DNA of 64,000 bases. Origin: Coenobita brevimanus. Lineage: Eukaryota > Arthropoda > Malacostraca > Decapoda > Coenobitidae. Made by a program: the position numbers and the translations under genes. Under the pieces are notes generated by a model. It was not told the origin of the DNA. It saw only the letters and a list, made by a program, of their open reading frames with translations, and searched no databases. Shown here one piece after another: positions 10,575 through 21,911 of the stretch. Where the stretch lies: contig CM064667.1 of NCBI GenBank assembly GCA_032717465.1, positions 1,412,161 through 1,476,160 of the forward strand. Direction: 5' to 3'. How positions within the stretch are numbered: position 1 is the stretch's first letter; each line of letters opens with the position of its first letter.

Positions 10575-12585
10575 CAGAACTGATGATGTTGGCCTCCTCT
10601 TCGTCCTTTTCGAGTTATCCTTCCATTTGTTGCTCTTTATCTTTCATTGTATATACCCTTGTCTCTGTTATCGTGCATGCCATGAGCCTGATATCAGGTT
10701 TTCGTAATAAAGGTCGCGCCTCCCATTCTGTCTTCTCTGTATTTCCTTCCTTTATAATTCTTTTCCTTGTACCTTAACTGCTGTCATTCTGTAATCCTTC
10801 ATTTTCGTTTCCCCTACCTCTGTCTCTTGCTTCGCTCTCTTCATCGCCTTTTTATGTTTCTTCAGCACTCTCCTATCCTAAGTTTTCTCTTTATGTTTCG
10901 TCTCTCATCCCCTCCTCTTTGCTTTGTGTTTCTTTACCACTTCTTTTAGGCATGTCACTTTCCATCCTTTACTCTGATTCTCTTCCACTCGGTTCCCTTC
11001 ATTGCAGTTCCGTTACTTCTGTTAGCCGTCTGTTCATTCCTGTAGTGTCCTTCCTTCTCCTTCTTTCCATTTCAAACTAATACTATTATTTCCTCAGACA
11101 TTATTTGTGTTTCTCTTTCATCACGCCACTTCTAATTTTACACTGGTAATGATAACTGTCAGTCAGCACAACAGTGAGTGATACGGGTAATAACAGGAGA
11201 CAAAGTTAATAGTGAAGGAGGATAGTAGTTCTTAAAACTTTTTTTCCTGCCTATCATCACTTCTGCTCCATCATCACCCGAGTTCATCCCGTGTTTGATT
11301 TCTACGTATACAGTCACAGACCCCATCCACAATACTCGACTTCTACACCATTGCCACCAGAGGACCGGCCATCCCTCGTTTCCCTTCATTATATGCGGTT
11401 ACAGACTCTTCAGATGATACACAGCCCACGTCCCGCTGTTGATGATGACGCCCAGGTGCTGATGAGTGTGTAGGGGGGAGGACATGGGGGGAGGCTTGGG
11501 TTGTGGTGAGGGAGAGGGGATGGGTTGTAGCAGAGGCTTGGAGTTTATGTCGTGGCCACCCCACATGGCTTAACTCAAAGATTTAGGTGCTGAGTGTGTA
11601 ATGAGGCAGTTTGAGGCGTGACACTTTTAGGTGTGGCAGATTGTGGTGTGGCAACTCGAAATTGGCAGTGTGAGGTGTTTTATGAGGTGTGGTAAGTGCT
11701 GTCTGTTACACAATAACTTTTCTGATGGGCTGTATATTCATTTATAGATAACGCCACCGTCCCGACTCAGTAATAATCTTATCTTCCCCGACCTCTGCTT
11801 TATACTCCCTCGCATAGTTCACAACTTACCATTTCTTGCCTTAACACTGGCGAAGGTAATACTATTGTGCCTGCCAAAGCTCACATCTCAGGCCCTCTTT
11901 TTTGGCTGGGTCCCAAATACCTTTCTTCCTCCAATACCACTAGCAAAAGTAATACCACAGGCAGTGGCAATGCTCACACTCTTCGGTCCCAGTTTTTGGC
12001 TAGGACCCAAGTAAATATTGTGGCTAAAAGTTATGATTAAGGATGTGATGAGACCTGTTGGTTATTACCGAAGACCACACACTTAGTGTCTCTTGTACGC
12101 TTGCACTTACGGACGCGTGCATGCATGCATGTATATGGTCAGCGAGTTTGCAGTTATAGTCACAGACCTATACAAATCTCGGGTCCATCGCACTGAATAT
12201 GTTATCCACACGTGGCCTCCTCTTGTCAGCTTTGTGACGCCAGTGAAGTAGTCTTACTGAAGACTGTCAACTACTACCAACTGGAGACCGGCTACTGCAA
12301 CTTCTCCCCCCCCCCCTTTTTTTTTTGTCCATAGCTGAACCTCTGGTAGAGGTATTGCAAAATTCTCAGTTACAGGACACCCCATCTTCATCGTAAGCTT
12401 ACGTTGCTGATAGTGCTGTGATGTTGCTCTCTTTTGGCCCAGCAGTGGTGCATATCCGCTCGCCAGTATAGTACTGTGATTTGGTGCTGCTGTACCCTGC
12501 ACCTGTAATGTTACTGAACAGCTCCCCAACACATATTGTGCTGTAATGCTGCTCTTTCCTGCATTAATAATATTGCTGACAAACT
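10575..12585. other. No gene seen; pyrimidine-rich and duplicated stretches
   Basis: 10600-11150 is strongly TTCC/TCTT-biased. 11460-11720 is GT-rich low-complexity DNA. A weak tandem duplication of about 90 bp occurs at 11845-12010, each unit holding CACT(G/A)GC(G/A)AA, GCTCACA and TTTTTGGCT. None of the short frames has recognisable homology. Confidence 0.5.
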
Positions 12586-12587
12586 CT

Positions 12588-12733
12588 CAGCACCCAGTAA
12601 AGAAACACCCCCTACCCTGAAACCTGATTCCTCCCAGCACTTAGTATAGAAACATCCCTGCATTGGTTAGAACCTGATATCCCCGGCACCTAGTAAAGAA
12701 ACATCCCCACCTTGGAACCTGATACCCCAGCCA
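12588..12733 (+). repeat. Three imperfect ~50-bp tandem units
   Basis: Each unit carries GCACNNAGTA(A/T)AGAAACA followed by AACCTGAT. No coding sense. Confidence 0.7.
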
Positions 12734-12958
12734 ATGATTGGGTGGAGTCCAGATAAAGAGTGTAATATTCCATTGACATGATTATTACACAGGCGGTGAG
12801 GTGATACCGTCCACCATCTGGGGCCAACACACAGCCATCCGGATATAATTACTTTCTGGAGTTTATATCCTGTGGTTGGTATTGGCGTTATGTTATCGGG
12901 AATAGTTTAATATTTTCTGTGCAGTCTCGCTTTTTTGTTATATTTTGTATGCCTCCAG

Positions 12959-13190
12959 TCAAGGGATAGAACCAGTCAGGGGTTAGAACCAGTCGAGGGT
13001 TAGAACCAGGCAAGGGTTAGAACCAGTCAGGGGTTAGAACCAGTTTAGGGTTAGAACAAGTCAAGGATTAGAACCAGTCAGGGGTCTGAACCAGTCAGGG
13101 GTTAGAACCAGTCGGGAGTTAGAACCAGTCAAGGGTTAGAACCAGTCAGGGGTTAGAACCAGTCAAGGGGCAGAACCAGTCAGGGTTTAA
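12959..13190 (+). repeat. 17-bp minisatellite
   Basis: About 13-14 copies of a 16-17 bp unit close to GGGTTAGAACCAGTCAG, with scattered substitutions. Units are contiguous with no spacers. Sequence from 13190 to 13990 shows no gene. Confidence 0.92.
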
Positions 13191-13990
13191 AATCAGACTT
13201 CATTGCCCTCATACAATTCAGTGCATCTTTTATATTTCATTCCAACCCCTGGCAGACGATTTTATTCCACTTAGGACAGACCTCTCGTAATAAACAGGTT
13301 AATTGCTGCTGTGACAGGTAAGAAATTAACTTTTCTTCCATGGCTCAAATTATCGTGAAATATTGATGGAGCAGTCCTCACTCATGGTTGTTATTCCTAT
13401 TGTACCCGTGACCATTGTCCATCTCTGCCCATTGATCCACATACTTACGATCGTCTTTATCCTTAGTGAGATATATTGTGGCAGACAGGAGAGGGAAAGG
13501 AAGTGCAAATTGTTTTCATGATTCGTCAGCAGCACCGTCAGTTTTTTATTTAGGGTAGTTAGTCAATCCCACAACACTTTGGCCTTCCTACGGATGTTAA
13601 TTACAAGAGGAAATTAGCGTACGGTACCGTACTTTATTAATCTCAGTCCCGGCTCATAAGAGTGAACCCATTGCCATTATCAGACAACGAAACATGTTTA
13701 CTGCCTCTGTCCTGCCTCAGTCCATGCTGTTTTTGCTCTCTTAGTTCTCCTGCTGATATAATTTACCATTACACTAAATCTTATGATTGTTGTTACTGGA
13801 TATGGTTGTTGAGGCTGTGCGACCTATGTAAGAGGATGTAAGCGTCTAGTAATCAGACTTGAGAGCTAAAGAAAAGAAGGTGAAGGGAGAAAGCTGTACA
13901 TGAACTAGAAATTGATGTTAGGAAGCGAGGACATGAATGATTTTTACTTACTTTTTCTTAGGTTGTCAGACGTTTATTAAGTAATACGAA

Positions 13991-13993
<3 letters not shown>

Positions 13994-14083
<90 letters not shown>
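13994..14083. repeat. (TA)n microsatellite, 90 bp
   Basis: Uninterrupted TA dinucleotides immediately beside the foldback at 14118-14285. Confidence 0.98.
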
Positions 14084-14087
<4 letters not shown>

Positions 14088-14117
14088 ATAAATCACTTAA
14101 TAACACGTGATTCACAG

Positions 14118-14285
14118 ATATGCTGATATCTACAAGGAAAAGGAAACACGAGATATCTCGATCGCTTTCATGTATTCACATCTTCGGGGGACAGCAAAAT
14201 CATTTTGCTGTCCCCCGAAGATGTGAATACACGTAAAACACTCGAGATATCTTGTATTTCCATTTTCCTTGTGGTTATCAGCATA
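14118..14285. repeat. 168-bp foldback palindrome
   Basis: The sequence is an inverted repeat centred on C14201. The inner arms 14171-14200 and 14202-14231 are perfect complements (30 bp each, 1-nt loop). The outer arms continue about 54 bp further to TGCTGATA / TATCAGCA with scattered mismatches. It could extrude as a cruciform or, if transcribed, form a long hairpin. It may be a foldback transposon or two head-to-head copies of a short repeat. No coding capacity. Confidence 0.9.
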
Positions 14286-14339
14286 TACAGTAGTTGCATG
14301 TTGAGTTCGTGGTGAGACTAAGCAACTTTCTGTGATCAA

Positions 14340-15364
14340 GTTTTGCCAGACTCATTCAGTATTTTAGACACCTCAAGAAGCTGATCTCTTAGTCTACGAG
14401 TTCCTTATGAGAACAGTCCCAGAGCTCTCAGGCGATCCATTTAAAGCTGTCTCCTGATTGATGGAATAAGTTTTGTAGCTCTAGGAACCCTTTCAAGTCG
14501 ATCTCTGTCTTTTCTAAGTGAAGGTGACAAGAACTGCACAGCATACTCCAGAAGCGGCTGTATTAAAGAATTATAGAGTGTACGAACAAACTCTTTATTC
14601 CGTTAACGAAATTGCCTCTGGATGTAGCATTGCAATTTTTGGGTCCTTATCTCTCTGCTTCTATGCACTGTTTGGAAAAATTTGGGGTCACTGCTGGTCA
14701 GTACCTAAGTCCTGTTTCATATTAATCATTCTCAGAATTCACGCCAAAAGTGAATAGTGCTACCCTGGGTATGCATGGCCAATATGCATCACCTTGAATT
14801 TCTCCAAGTTAAGTGGCATTTACCATGTCCCAGACCACTTCTTTAGGCTATGAAAATTTGCCTAGAAATTTTCAGTTCCTTCAAAACTGCTCACATTTGC
14901 TCCATGTTCGAAGTCACCTGCAAATATTGAGACGAAACATAACTTGCCAACATCTGTATGTTGGTAATATAAATAATAAATAAACATGAGTGGAATAAAG
15001 ACAGACCATTGTGGAACTCCATAAGTCACTGAAGTCCAATCGCAAGAACTTCCTTTGATCACTACTCGCTGTGTCTTATCCATTAACCAGTTTTATATCC
15101 ACAGTGTAACTTCCCTGTTAATACCGAGTGCTTATACTTTTGACGTAAGTATGAGGATGAGCACATTGTCGAATGCCTTTCGAATATCTTAGAGAAAGGA
15201 TGTTTGCTGCTCTATCCCTGTCAAACTCACTCAACATTTTGCAGAAAAATTCAGTCAAGTTGGATAGGCATGATGAATGTTGTTTGAACCCAAACTGGGA
15301 GTCCATAACCAGGCTGTGATTTTACAGGTAGTTGACTATCCTGTCCACAATTATTCCTTCACAC

Positions 15365-15365
<1 letters not shown>
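14340..15365 (-). pseudogene. Decayed CR1-type LINE reverse transcriptase fragment
   Basis: Minus-strand translation gives, in order, degraded RT and C-terminal CR1 blocks in shifting frames: DSQFGFKQHSSCLSNL near 15300, then a GVPQGSV-like block read as GVPQWSVF near 15010, a FADD-equivalent degraded to FAGDF near 14920, and the C-terminal RATKLIPS...RRLR blocks at about 14390-14500. In-frame stops and frameshifts are numerous. The 5' half (endonuclease and ORF1) is missing. It is more diverged than the CR1 elements at 49-59 kb, so it is an old insertion. Confidence 0.8.

Positions 15366-15368
<3 letters not shown>

Positions 15369-15416
<48 letters not shown>
15369..15416 (+). repeat. (GA)n microsatellite
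   Basis: About 23 GA units. Confidence 0.97.
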
Positions 15417-15418
<2 letters not shown>

Positions 15419-15537
15419 AGAAGTCACGTTCAGGAAAGAGAAATTGCATCATGGCCGGAACATGAGTGGTAAATGCAGTAATACGAAGTCGTAAATATTG
15501 CAGTAATACGAGTATTCATTTGGGAGTTAAGCAAATG

Positions 15538-15832
<295 letters not shown>

Positions 15833-15834
15833 GA

Positions 15835-16320
15835 GGAGCCGAAGTATGTGCAAACCTTTTCACGCGATGATCATTAAGCACAACTAGGTACACTTACTGG
15901 TGGTGTTCAGTCCCCAGGCCAGTGCACCTGCTTCTCTCCCACAGCAGTCAGGCATCACCACCATCAGCCACCCGCCAGGATCACCACAACTCCCAAGCGC
16001 CGGTAACACATAAGCAGCCTTGTACCGCTAATGACACACGTGTTATCTCACACTTCTCCAAACAAGACCGCGAGTAGTTGAGGGTCCCTGTTAATGCCGT
16101 TTCTTGGTGCTCAGTTTAGGAGACTGACACAGTAACCTTCTTCCCACACCACACCTGCTTCAGTGCTGTAGAATCCCCAGCCCCGTTCCTCTCCAGTGTC
16201 ACTCAGTCTCCATCTTGCTTTACGCCTGATCTCAGAATTCGGTCAAGGTTATGGCCTCGATATTCCAAAAATCCACAAATCTCTCTTTTATCACACGAAC
16301 CTTCTCTCATTCATTCGTGT
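15835..16320. other. No gene seen; pre-insertion flank of the LTR element
   Basis: Apparently unique sequence with no recognised coding or RNA features. The LTR element inserts at its right end after ACAT (16321-16324). Confidence 0.5.
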
Positions 16321-16324
16321 ACAT

Positions 16325-17116
16325 TGTTACATAGCCTATGATTTCATCATCCTTTGTGTAATTTTAACGCACAGTATGCTGCATGTTTGATAACGAGCGT
16401 GTTCTGCCTCAGTCCCCCCCTTCTACCGTTATAGTAGAGTAAGTCGTCATTTCTGGAGTTCAGAGCAGGATTTTCATCTCTTTGTCCCCGTGGCTTCATT
16501 TGCGCGTCCTTCTTACAAGTTGTATCAGGCTCTGCTGGCCCCTATATAATGAGCTCAGTCTCTGCATCATTGCCACTTAGATCTGCTCCTCATTTTGTTC
16601 ACATCTCTCTCCTCCCCTGTACAGTTATTATTATTGTGAGTGCTCAAGAAATCTCCAAACATCTAGCAGCTGTGTGTAATTTGAGTATAAGTGTTATTGC
16701 ATTTTGTTCTTGTGCTGTGTAGCATAGGGTTAGTTCTTGGGCCTAGTGAGGTCTTTGTGATTAATGTTGGGTTTTATATCAGTCATTTTAAATAATATTT
16801 TGTATCTGTAATAATTTATCTTGCATTAACTGAGCATTACTCGGTGTATTTTCATTTATCAGGGCTGACTTAGATAAATTTACTCTTGCTAATTTCGTGT
16901 TAATAGAGGCTATTGCAGTTAACCATATATTTAACCTGTTTATTTGCCATTACATTATCCTTATGAGTTCTGAATGTTTTGTTGTTAGTTTGTGCATTAA
17001 ACTTTAACTTCCAATTTTACCTAACTCTTTTGTTTTGAACCTGGAACTTTACGGGACAGTAGTGACTCTTAGCATTCTCACTTAAAGTGTACGTTATCTT
17101 TCTCTGTTCCGTAACA
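16325..17116 (+). repeat. 5' LTR of copy 1
   Basis: Begins TGTTACATAG and ends CCGTAACA; TGTTAC/GTAACA is a 6-bp terminal inverted repeat. A TATA-like TATATAAT is at 16543-16550 and an ATTAAA polyadenylation-type signal at 16996-17001, so U3 would be about the first 240 bp and R/U5 the rest. These functional assignments are inferred from position. Confidence 0.95.
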
Positions 17117-17122
17117 TAAATT

Positions 17123-17140
17123 TGGAGACCTCATATCAGG
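17123..17140 (+). promoter_or_regulatory. Candidate primer-binding site, copy 1
   Basis: TGGAGACCTCATATCAGG starts 6 nt after the LTR. The equivalent in copy 2 (30117 on) reads TGGCGACCTCGCCAGG, more like a tRNA 3'-end complement (TGG...). The C-to-A change here may weaken priming. I cannot assign the primer tRNA. Confidence 0.5.
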
Positions 17141-17197
17141 ATATTCAGGATATTATCATAAGGATATTGCTTGATATTTTGTGACTGTTACTTATTC

Positions 17198-20100
17198 ATG
17201 ATGTCTACTATTACTACAGTTGATGAAGCCAAAGATTTTTTGTCAAATGTGCAAAGAGTGTGTGATATAGAAAACAGAACAAAGAATGAACTTAAGCTTG
17301 TTGCTCAACAATTGGGAATTGTTGTTCGCTCTCATCATTCTAAAGATCAAATTGTTGACATTATTAATGAAAGCTTGTTTAATGTAACTCCTGCAAATGA
17401 GCAAACGCAGATTGAATTAGCTAAGTTACAGCTAGCTCTGCAGGAGGCTCGTGCTAAAGAAGCTGAATTTCAGGCAAATGCTAAGCAGGCGGAGTCTCAG
17501 GCTCGTATTCAGGAGGCTGAATTTCAGGCAAATGCTAAGCAGGCGGAGTCTCAGGCTCGTATTCAAGAGGCACAGGTACAGGCTGAGGCACAAATTGAAC
17601 TTGCCAGGATTCAGGCAGACCATGAGTATCGCATGAAACAAGGTGGAACTGGATCATCTAGCTCTGATGATTTTGATGTGGCTAAAAATGTTAAACTTGT
17701 CCCTCCTTTTAATGAATCTGATTTAACAAAGTATTTTCAGTTGTTTGAGAGGGTAGCTACAGGTTTTAATTGGCCCAAAAAGTATTGGCCAGTACTCCTT
17801 CAAACTGTTCTCACCGGTAAAGCTCAAGTAACTTATGCATCTTTGCCTCAGGATCAATCTGATAATTATGATGTAGTTAAGAGCTTGATTCTTAAGGCCT
17901 ATGAGCTTGTTCCTGAAGCCTATAGAGTAAAATTTAGGACAACTGACAAGCAAGATAAGCAATCCCATGTTGAGTATGCAAAAATCAAAGAAGATCTGTT
18001 AGAGCAGTGGTTAAATTCTAAGAATGTGGATTCTGATTTCGGTAAATTTAAGCAGATGATTTTGCTGGAGGATTTCAAAAGGTGTATTTATAAAGATGTA
18101 AGCCTATATCTTGATGAGAAAAGGATAGATAATTTGTCTGATGCTGCAGTTTTAGCTGATGAGTATGTTCTCACTCACAAGAGATATTCTAGAGAAAAAG
18201 GGAAAGCTGAGAGTAAGTACGTTGCCTCTACTCAGAGTACAGGTAACAGGAAAGGGAATAAGGATGATGTTTCTCAGGAAGTAAATACCAGCTTCACCTC
18301 TAGATTTCAGAGAAGTAAATGTACTTATTGTAGTAAGCTTGGTCACACTACGGAGAGATGTTTCAGGAGACAGCGTGATGTGAACAAAAAGGAGTCTTTA
18401 AATATTCAGTCAATTGGTCTAGTGTCCACTCTTGAGAGTTCCCAGAATTCTTTAACTGAGTTAACTGAACCTGCTTTGAGGGGTAACTTAAATTCTCATG
18501 ATGGAGCTCCTCTTTTGAGCAGTAACGTGGGTGACACTCTCAAGAGTTCATGTGCTAATTTCCTGTCTGATGGTTTTGTCAGTCCTCTGGACAGTAATGA
18601 CAGGAAATCAGTTCAAATATATCGTGATACAGGTGCTTGCCAATCCCTTATGCTGACCAGTGTTCTAGGCTCTAATGTTAATTCCTCTGATGAAACTGTA
18701 ATCTTACAAGGTGTAGGGAATAATTACTTCTCCGTCCCTCTGTGCAGAGTGAATTTAGAGTCTGGTTTTGTTAATGGTTCTGTTATGGTTGGGTTGGTTG
18801 AGACACTCCCAATGTCAGGTGTAACTTTCTTACTTGGAAATGATATTGGTGGAAGTCAAGTGTGTCCAGCTCCTCAGTTGTCTAGTGAGCCAGTGGCTGT
18901 GTCCCTGGATTGTGATGTCCCTGATGTGTTCCCTGCATATGCTGTCACTAGGGCTAAGTCTAAAGTTACTGGTGATTTAGAGGATAATGATGATGATGAT
19001 GTTATCCTAGCTGACACTTTTCTTGCTAATTTGGACCACTCACCAGATGAGGCAGTACCCCGTAGTGTTGATAATTTGTCTCGTCAAGAGTTGGTTGAGT
19101 TGCAGGTTGCTGACCCTGAGTTGAAAGGTCTAGCTAACTCTGCTTACAGTGAAGAAGAGTCAGCCGGTGCTTCTACTTGTTATTATGTAAAGTCAGGAGT
19201 ACTTATGAGGAAGAGGAGACCCCCAACAGCATCAGCCGACTGTGAATGGGAGGTTGTACATCAAGTTGTCATCCCTCGTGTTTGTAGGCAGGATATCATT
19301 CGAGTGGCTCATGATTCCAGTTTGGCAGGACACCTTGGAGTGAGGAAGACTGTGGCACGCATTTTGAAACACTTCTACTGGCCAGGTATCTTCAGGGATG
19401 TTTCCTGGTATTGTAAGTCTTGTCACACCTGTCAAGTTGTGGGGAAGTGTAATCAGACCGAAAAGGTTGCACCTCTAGTTCCCATTCCTCCTTTTGAGGC
19501 GCCTTTCACCCGTGTGTTGGTGGATATTGTGGGCTCTCTTCCTAAGACTTCTTCAGGATTTTCTTATGTGTTGACCATGATTGATATGGCTACTCGTTAT
19601 CCTGAAGCCATTCCACTTAGAAACATCTCAGCAAAGAACGTGGTTAAGGAAATGCTAGGGTTCTTCACAAAGTTTGGTCTGCCCAAGGAGGTACAGTCAG
19701 ACCGGGGAAGTAATTTCATGTCAAATGTTTTCAAGCAGTCTCTGAAAGAGTTGGGCATCACCCAGATCACGTCTTCAGCTTACCATCCCCAGACCCAAGG
19801 AGCGTTGGAGAGATATCATCAAACACTCAAATCGATGCTCAAGAAATACTGTTTGGAACATCAGAAAGACTGGGATAAAGGTCTTCCATTCGTTGTGTTT
19901 GCTGCAAGAGAATCTCCAAATGAATCACTGGGCTTCTCACCTTTTGAACTACTGTTTGGCCATGAAGTAAGAGGACCCCTTAAGTTACTCAAGGAATGCT
20001 GGCTGTCGGAGGAAGATGACGTCAACCTGCTGGAGTATGTGATGAAGTTCAAAGAACGGCTGTCCACTGCTTTACAACTGGCGCGAGAGAATTTAGGAGC

Positions 20101-21850
20101 TGCTCAGGAGAAGATGAAGACTTGGTATGATAAGAAGTCCAGGTTACGCCACTTTCAGCCAGGAGATCAGGTTTTGATTCTGCTACCAGTTCATGGGCAA
20201 CCTCTTCAAGCCAAGTTTAGTGGCCCTTATTTCGTGGAGAAGAAACTCAGTGATGTCAACTATGTCATCGCCACACCAGATCGTAGAAAGAGCAAGCAAC
20301 TATGTCACATCAACATGCTAAAGTTATATCACAGGCGGGACGAAAATAATCCAGTCTGCACTGTAGCTGTTCCACCCGAGTCTGCAAGTGAAGCTCTCCC
20401 ATGCAGTATGAGCCTGAGTGATAGTTTGGGGAAGAATCCTGATATCATGAATGATCTCCAGACTAAGCTTTCTCATCTACCTCCCAAGGAAAGGCAGGAG
20501 TTTTCGGCATTACTGCAGGAGTACCCGCAAGTGTTCCGTGCCACTCCAGGAAGAACCACTGTGTTGATGCATGATGTCGATGTTGGAGACGCGAAGCCAA
20601 TTAAATTGCCTCCTTACCGTGTGAACCCAGTGAAAGTTCCTCTCATCCAGAAGGAGCTTGGCTACCTGTTGGACCACAAGATGATTGAGCCCTGTCAGAG
20701 CGAGTGGAGTTCTCCTGTCACTCTAGTCCCTAAGCCAGGTGGGTCACAGAGGCTTTGCATTGACTACAGACGTGTTAATCAGATAACTAAAACAGACACT
20801 TACCCTCTCCCTCGTGTGGAAGATTGCATAGACAAGATCGGAAAGGCTAGGTACATAAGTGAGTTTGATTTGTTAAAGGGATACTGGCAAGTACCTATGA
20901 CTGAACGTGCTAGGGAGATCTCATGTTTTGTAACACTAGGAAAGGCTTTTGCATGTTCGGTAATGCCATATGGTATGAAAAATGCACCAGCCACATTTCA
21001 GAAGCTCATGAATTTTGTAACAGAGGGTTTGGCAGGGTGTGTTGTTTATATTGATGATGTATTAATCTTCAGTGACAACTGGAAAGATCACCTATGCCAT
21101 GTCAGTAAATTTCTTGAGCGTTTGGTTCATGCTAATCTTGTAGCTAATTTATCAAAGTGTGAGTTTGGTCAAGCTAAAGTTCAGTACCTTGGGTATGTAA
21201 TTGGTGATGGACATGTTGCACCACCAGGAGCTAAGGTTCAGGTTATAAGTGATCTTCCCAGACCTAAAAGTAGGAAGGAGCTACAAAGATTTTTGGGAAT
21301 GGTAGGTTATTACAGGAGATTTGTTCTTAACTTTTCTATTCTTGTATCACCACTTACAGACCTACTGAAAAAGGGAGTTAAATTTGTCTGGACTGATAAC
21401 TGTGAATCCTCTTTCAACAAACTAAAAGCTATTCTATTAAGTCAGCCAGTGCTCGCTACTCCAAATTTTGCTAAGCCTTTTAAGATGGCTGTTGATGCAA
21501 GTGATACAGGAGCTGGGGCTGTTTTGCTGCAAGAGGATGATCAGGGTATTGAACATCCTGTATCTTATTACAGTAAGAAGTTCACTCCACCTCAAAAGAA
21601 CTACTCAACTATTGAGAAAGAGCTTTTGGCCTTGATTTTGGGTTTACAGCATTTTTCATTTTATTTGTGTTCTGGTTTTGACCCCATAGTCATTTATACC
21701 GATCATAACCCACTGAAATTCCTTAGTAAGTTTAAAGATAAAAATCAGAGATTGACAAGATGGAGTCTACTTCTTCAGGAGTATTCATTAGACATACAAC
21801 ATGTCAAGGGGAAAGAAAATGTTATTGCAGATTGCTTATCTAGACTTTAG
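17198..21850 (+). CDS. Gag-Pol polyprotein, Gmr1-like (Gag-PR-INT-RT-RNH)
   Basis: One uninterrupted frame of 1550 codons from ATG 17198 (a second ATG at 17201 is equally possible; upstream in-frame codons lack ATG). Domains in order: Gag with a Gln/Ala-rich helical repeat (about residues 80-140); CCHC zinc knuckle C375-C388 (CX2CX4HX4C); aspartic protease DTGA at D477; integrase with an HHCC zinc-binding region from H705, D776-D835-E871 core (D,D35E) and a GPY motif near residue 1009; reverse transcriptase with YIDD at 1284-1287; RNase H starting at D1433 (VDAS) with TDHNP and an ADCLSRL end. Integrase precedes RT, unlike ordinary Ty3/gypsy. Gag and Pol share one frame with no programmed frameshift visible. 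Confidence 0.93.
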   Translation: MMSTITTVDEAKDFLSNVQRVCDIENRTKNELKLVAQQLGIVVRSHHSKDQIVDIINESLFNVTPANEQTQIELAKLQLALQEARAKEAEFQANAKQAESQARIQEAEFQANAKQAESQARIQEAQVQAEAQIELARIQADHEYRMKQGGTGSSSSDDFDVAKNVKLVPPFNESDLTKYFQLFERVATGFNWPKKYWPVLLQTVLTGKAQVTYASLPQDQSDNYDVVKSLILKAYELVPEAYRVKFRTTDKQDKQSHVEYAKIKEDLLEQWLNSKNVDSDFGKFKQMILLEDFKRCIYKDVSLYLDEKRIDNLSDAAVLADEYVLTHKRYSREKGKAESKYVASTQSTGNRKGNKDDVSQEVNTSFTSRFQRSKCTYCSKLGHTTERCFRRQRDVNKKESLNIQSIGLVSTLESSQNSLTELTEPALRGNLNSHDGAPLLSSNVGDTLKSSCANFLSDGFVSPLDSNDRKSVQIYRDTGACQSLMLTSVLGSNVNSSDETVILQGVGNNYFSVPLCRVNLESGFVNGSVMVGLVETLPMSGVTFLLGNDIGGSQVCPAPQLSSEPVAVSLDCDVPDVFPAYAVTRAKSKVTGDLEDNDDDDVILADTFLANLDHSPDEAVPRSVDNLSRQELVELQVADPELKGLANSAYSEEESAGASTCYYVKSGVLMRKRRPPTASADCEWEVVHQVVIPRVCRQDIIRVAHDSSLAGHLGVRKTVARILKHFYWPGIFRDVSWYCKSCHTCQVVGKCNQTEKVAPLVPIPPFEAPFTRVLVDIVGSLPKTSSGFSYVLTMIDMATRYPEAIPLRNISAKNVVKEMLGFFTKFGLPKEVQSDRGSNFMSNVFKQSLKELGITQITSSAYHPQTQGALERYHQTLKSMLKKYCLEHQKDWDKGLPFVVFAARESPNESLGFSPFELLFGHEVRGPLKLLKECWLSEEDDVNLLEYVMKFKERLSTALQLARENLGAAQEKMKTWYDKKSRLRHFQPGDQVLILLPVHGQPLQAKFSGPYFVEKKLSDVNYVIATPDRRKSKQLCHINMLKLYHRRDENNPVCTVAVPPESASEALPCSMSLSDSLGKNPDIMNDLQTKLSHLPPKERQEFSALLQEYPQVFRATPGRTTVLMHDVDVGDAKPIKLPPYRVNPVKVPLIQKELGYLLDHKMIEPCQSEWSSPVTLVPKPGGSQRLCIDYRRVNQITKTDTYPLPRVEDCIDKIGKARYISEFDLLKGYWQVPMTERAREISCFVTLGKAFACSVMPYGMKNAPATFQKLMNFVTEGLAGCVVYIDDVLIFSDNWKDHLCHVSKFLERLVHANLVANLSKCEFGQAKVQYLGYVIGDGHVAPPGAKVQVISDLPRPKSRKELQRFLGMVGYYRRFVLNFSILVSPLTDLLKKGVKFVWTDNCESSFNKLKAILLSQPVLATPNFAKPFKMAVDASDTGAGAVLLQEDDQGIEHPVSYYSKKFTPPQKNYSTIEKELLALILGLQHFSFYLCSGFDPIVIYTDHNPLKFLSKFKDKNQRLTRWSLLLQEYSLDIQHVKGKENVIADCLSRL
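17462..17569 (+). repeat. 54-bp in-frame tandem duplication in gag
   Basis: Two near-identical 18-codon units (17462-17515, 17516-17569) encode AEFQANAKQAESQARIQE twice. They sit within a longer Ala/Gln/Glu-rich segment likely to form a coiled coil. Copy 2 lacks this duplication and has a divergent helical segment there. Confidence 0.92.
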
Positions 21851-21902
21851 ACAGATTGTTTTAGAGTAATAAGAAATTTCCTTTGTAAATTTCTTTTTCT
21901 TT

Positions 21903-21911
21903 GTGGGGAGG
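21903..21911 (+). promoter_or_regulatory. Polypurine tract, copy 1
   Basis: GTGGGGAGG directly precedes the 3' LTR (TG at 21912), the expected plus-strand primer position. Conserved in copy 2 at 33968-33976. Confidence 0.8.

Noticed and set aside
12959..13190. CRISPR-like array
   Set aside because: Contiguous 17-bp units with no spacers in eukaryotic DNA; a minisatellite.
17171..17197. Upstream start for the gag-pol frame at a TTG codon
   Set aside because: Not a eukaryotic start; ATG at 17198 or 17201 is preferred.
21851..21911. Possible env or accessory frame after pol
   Set aside because: Only 61 bp, containing the polypurine tract.
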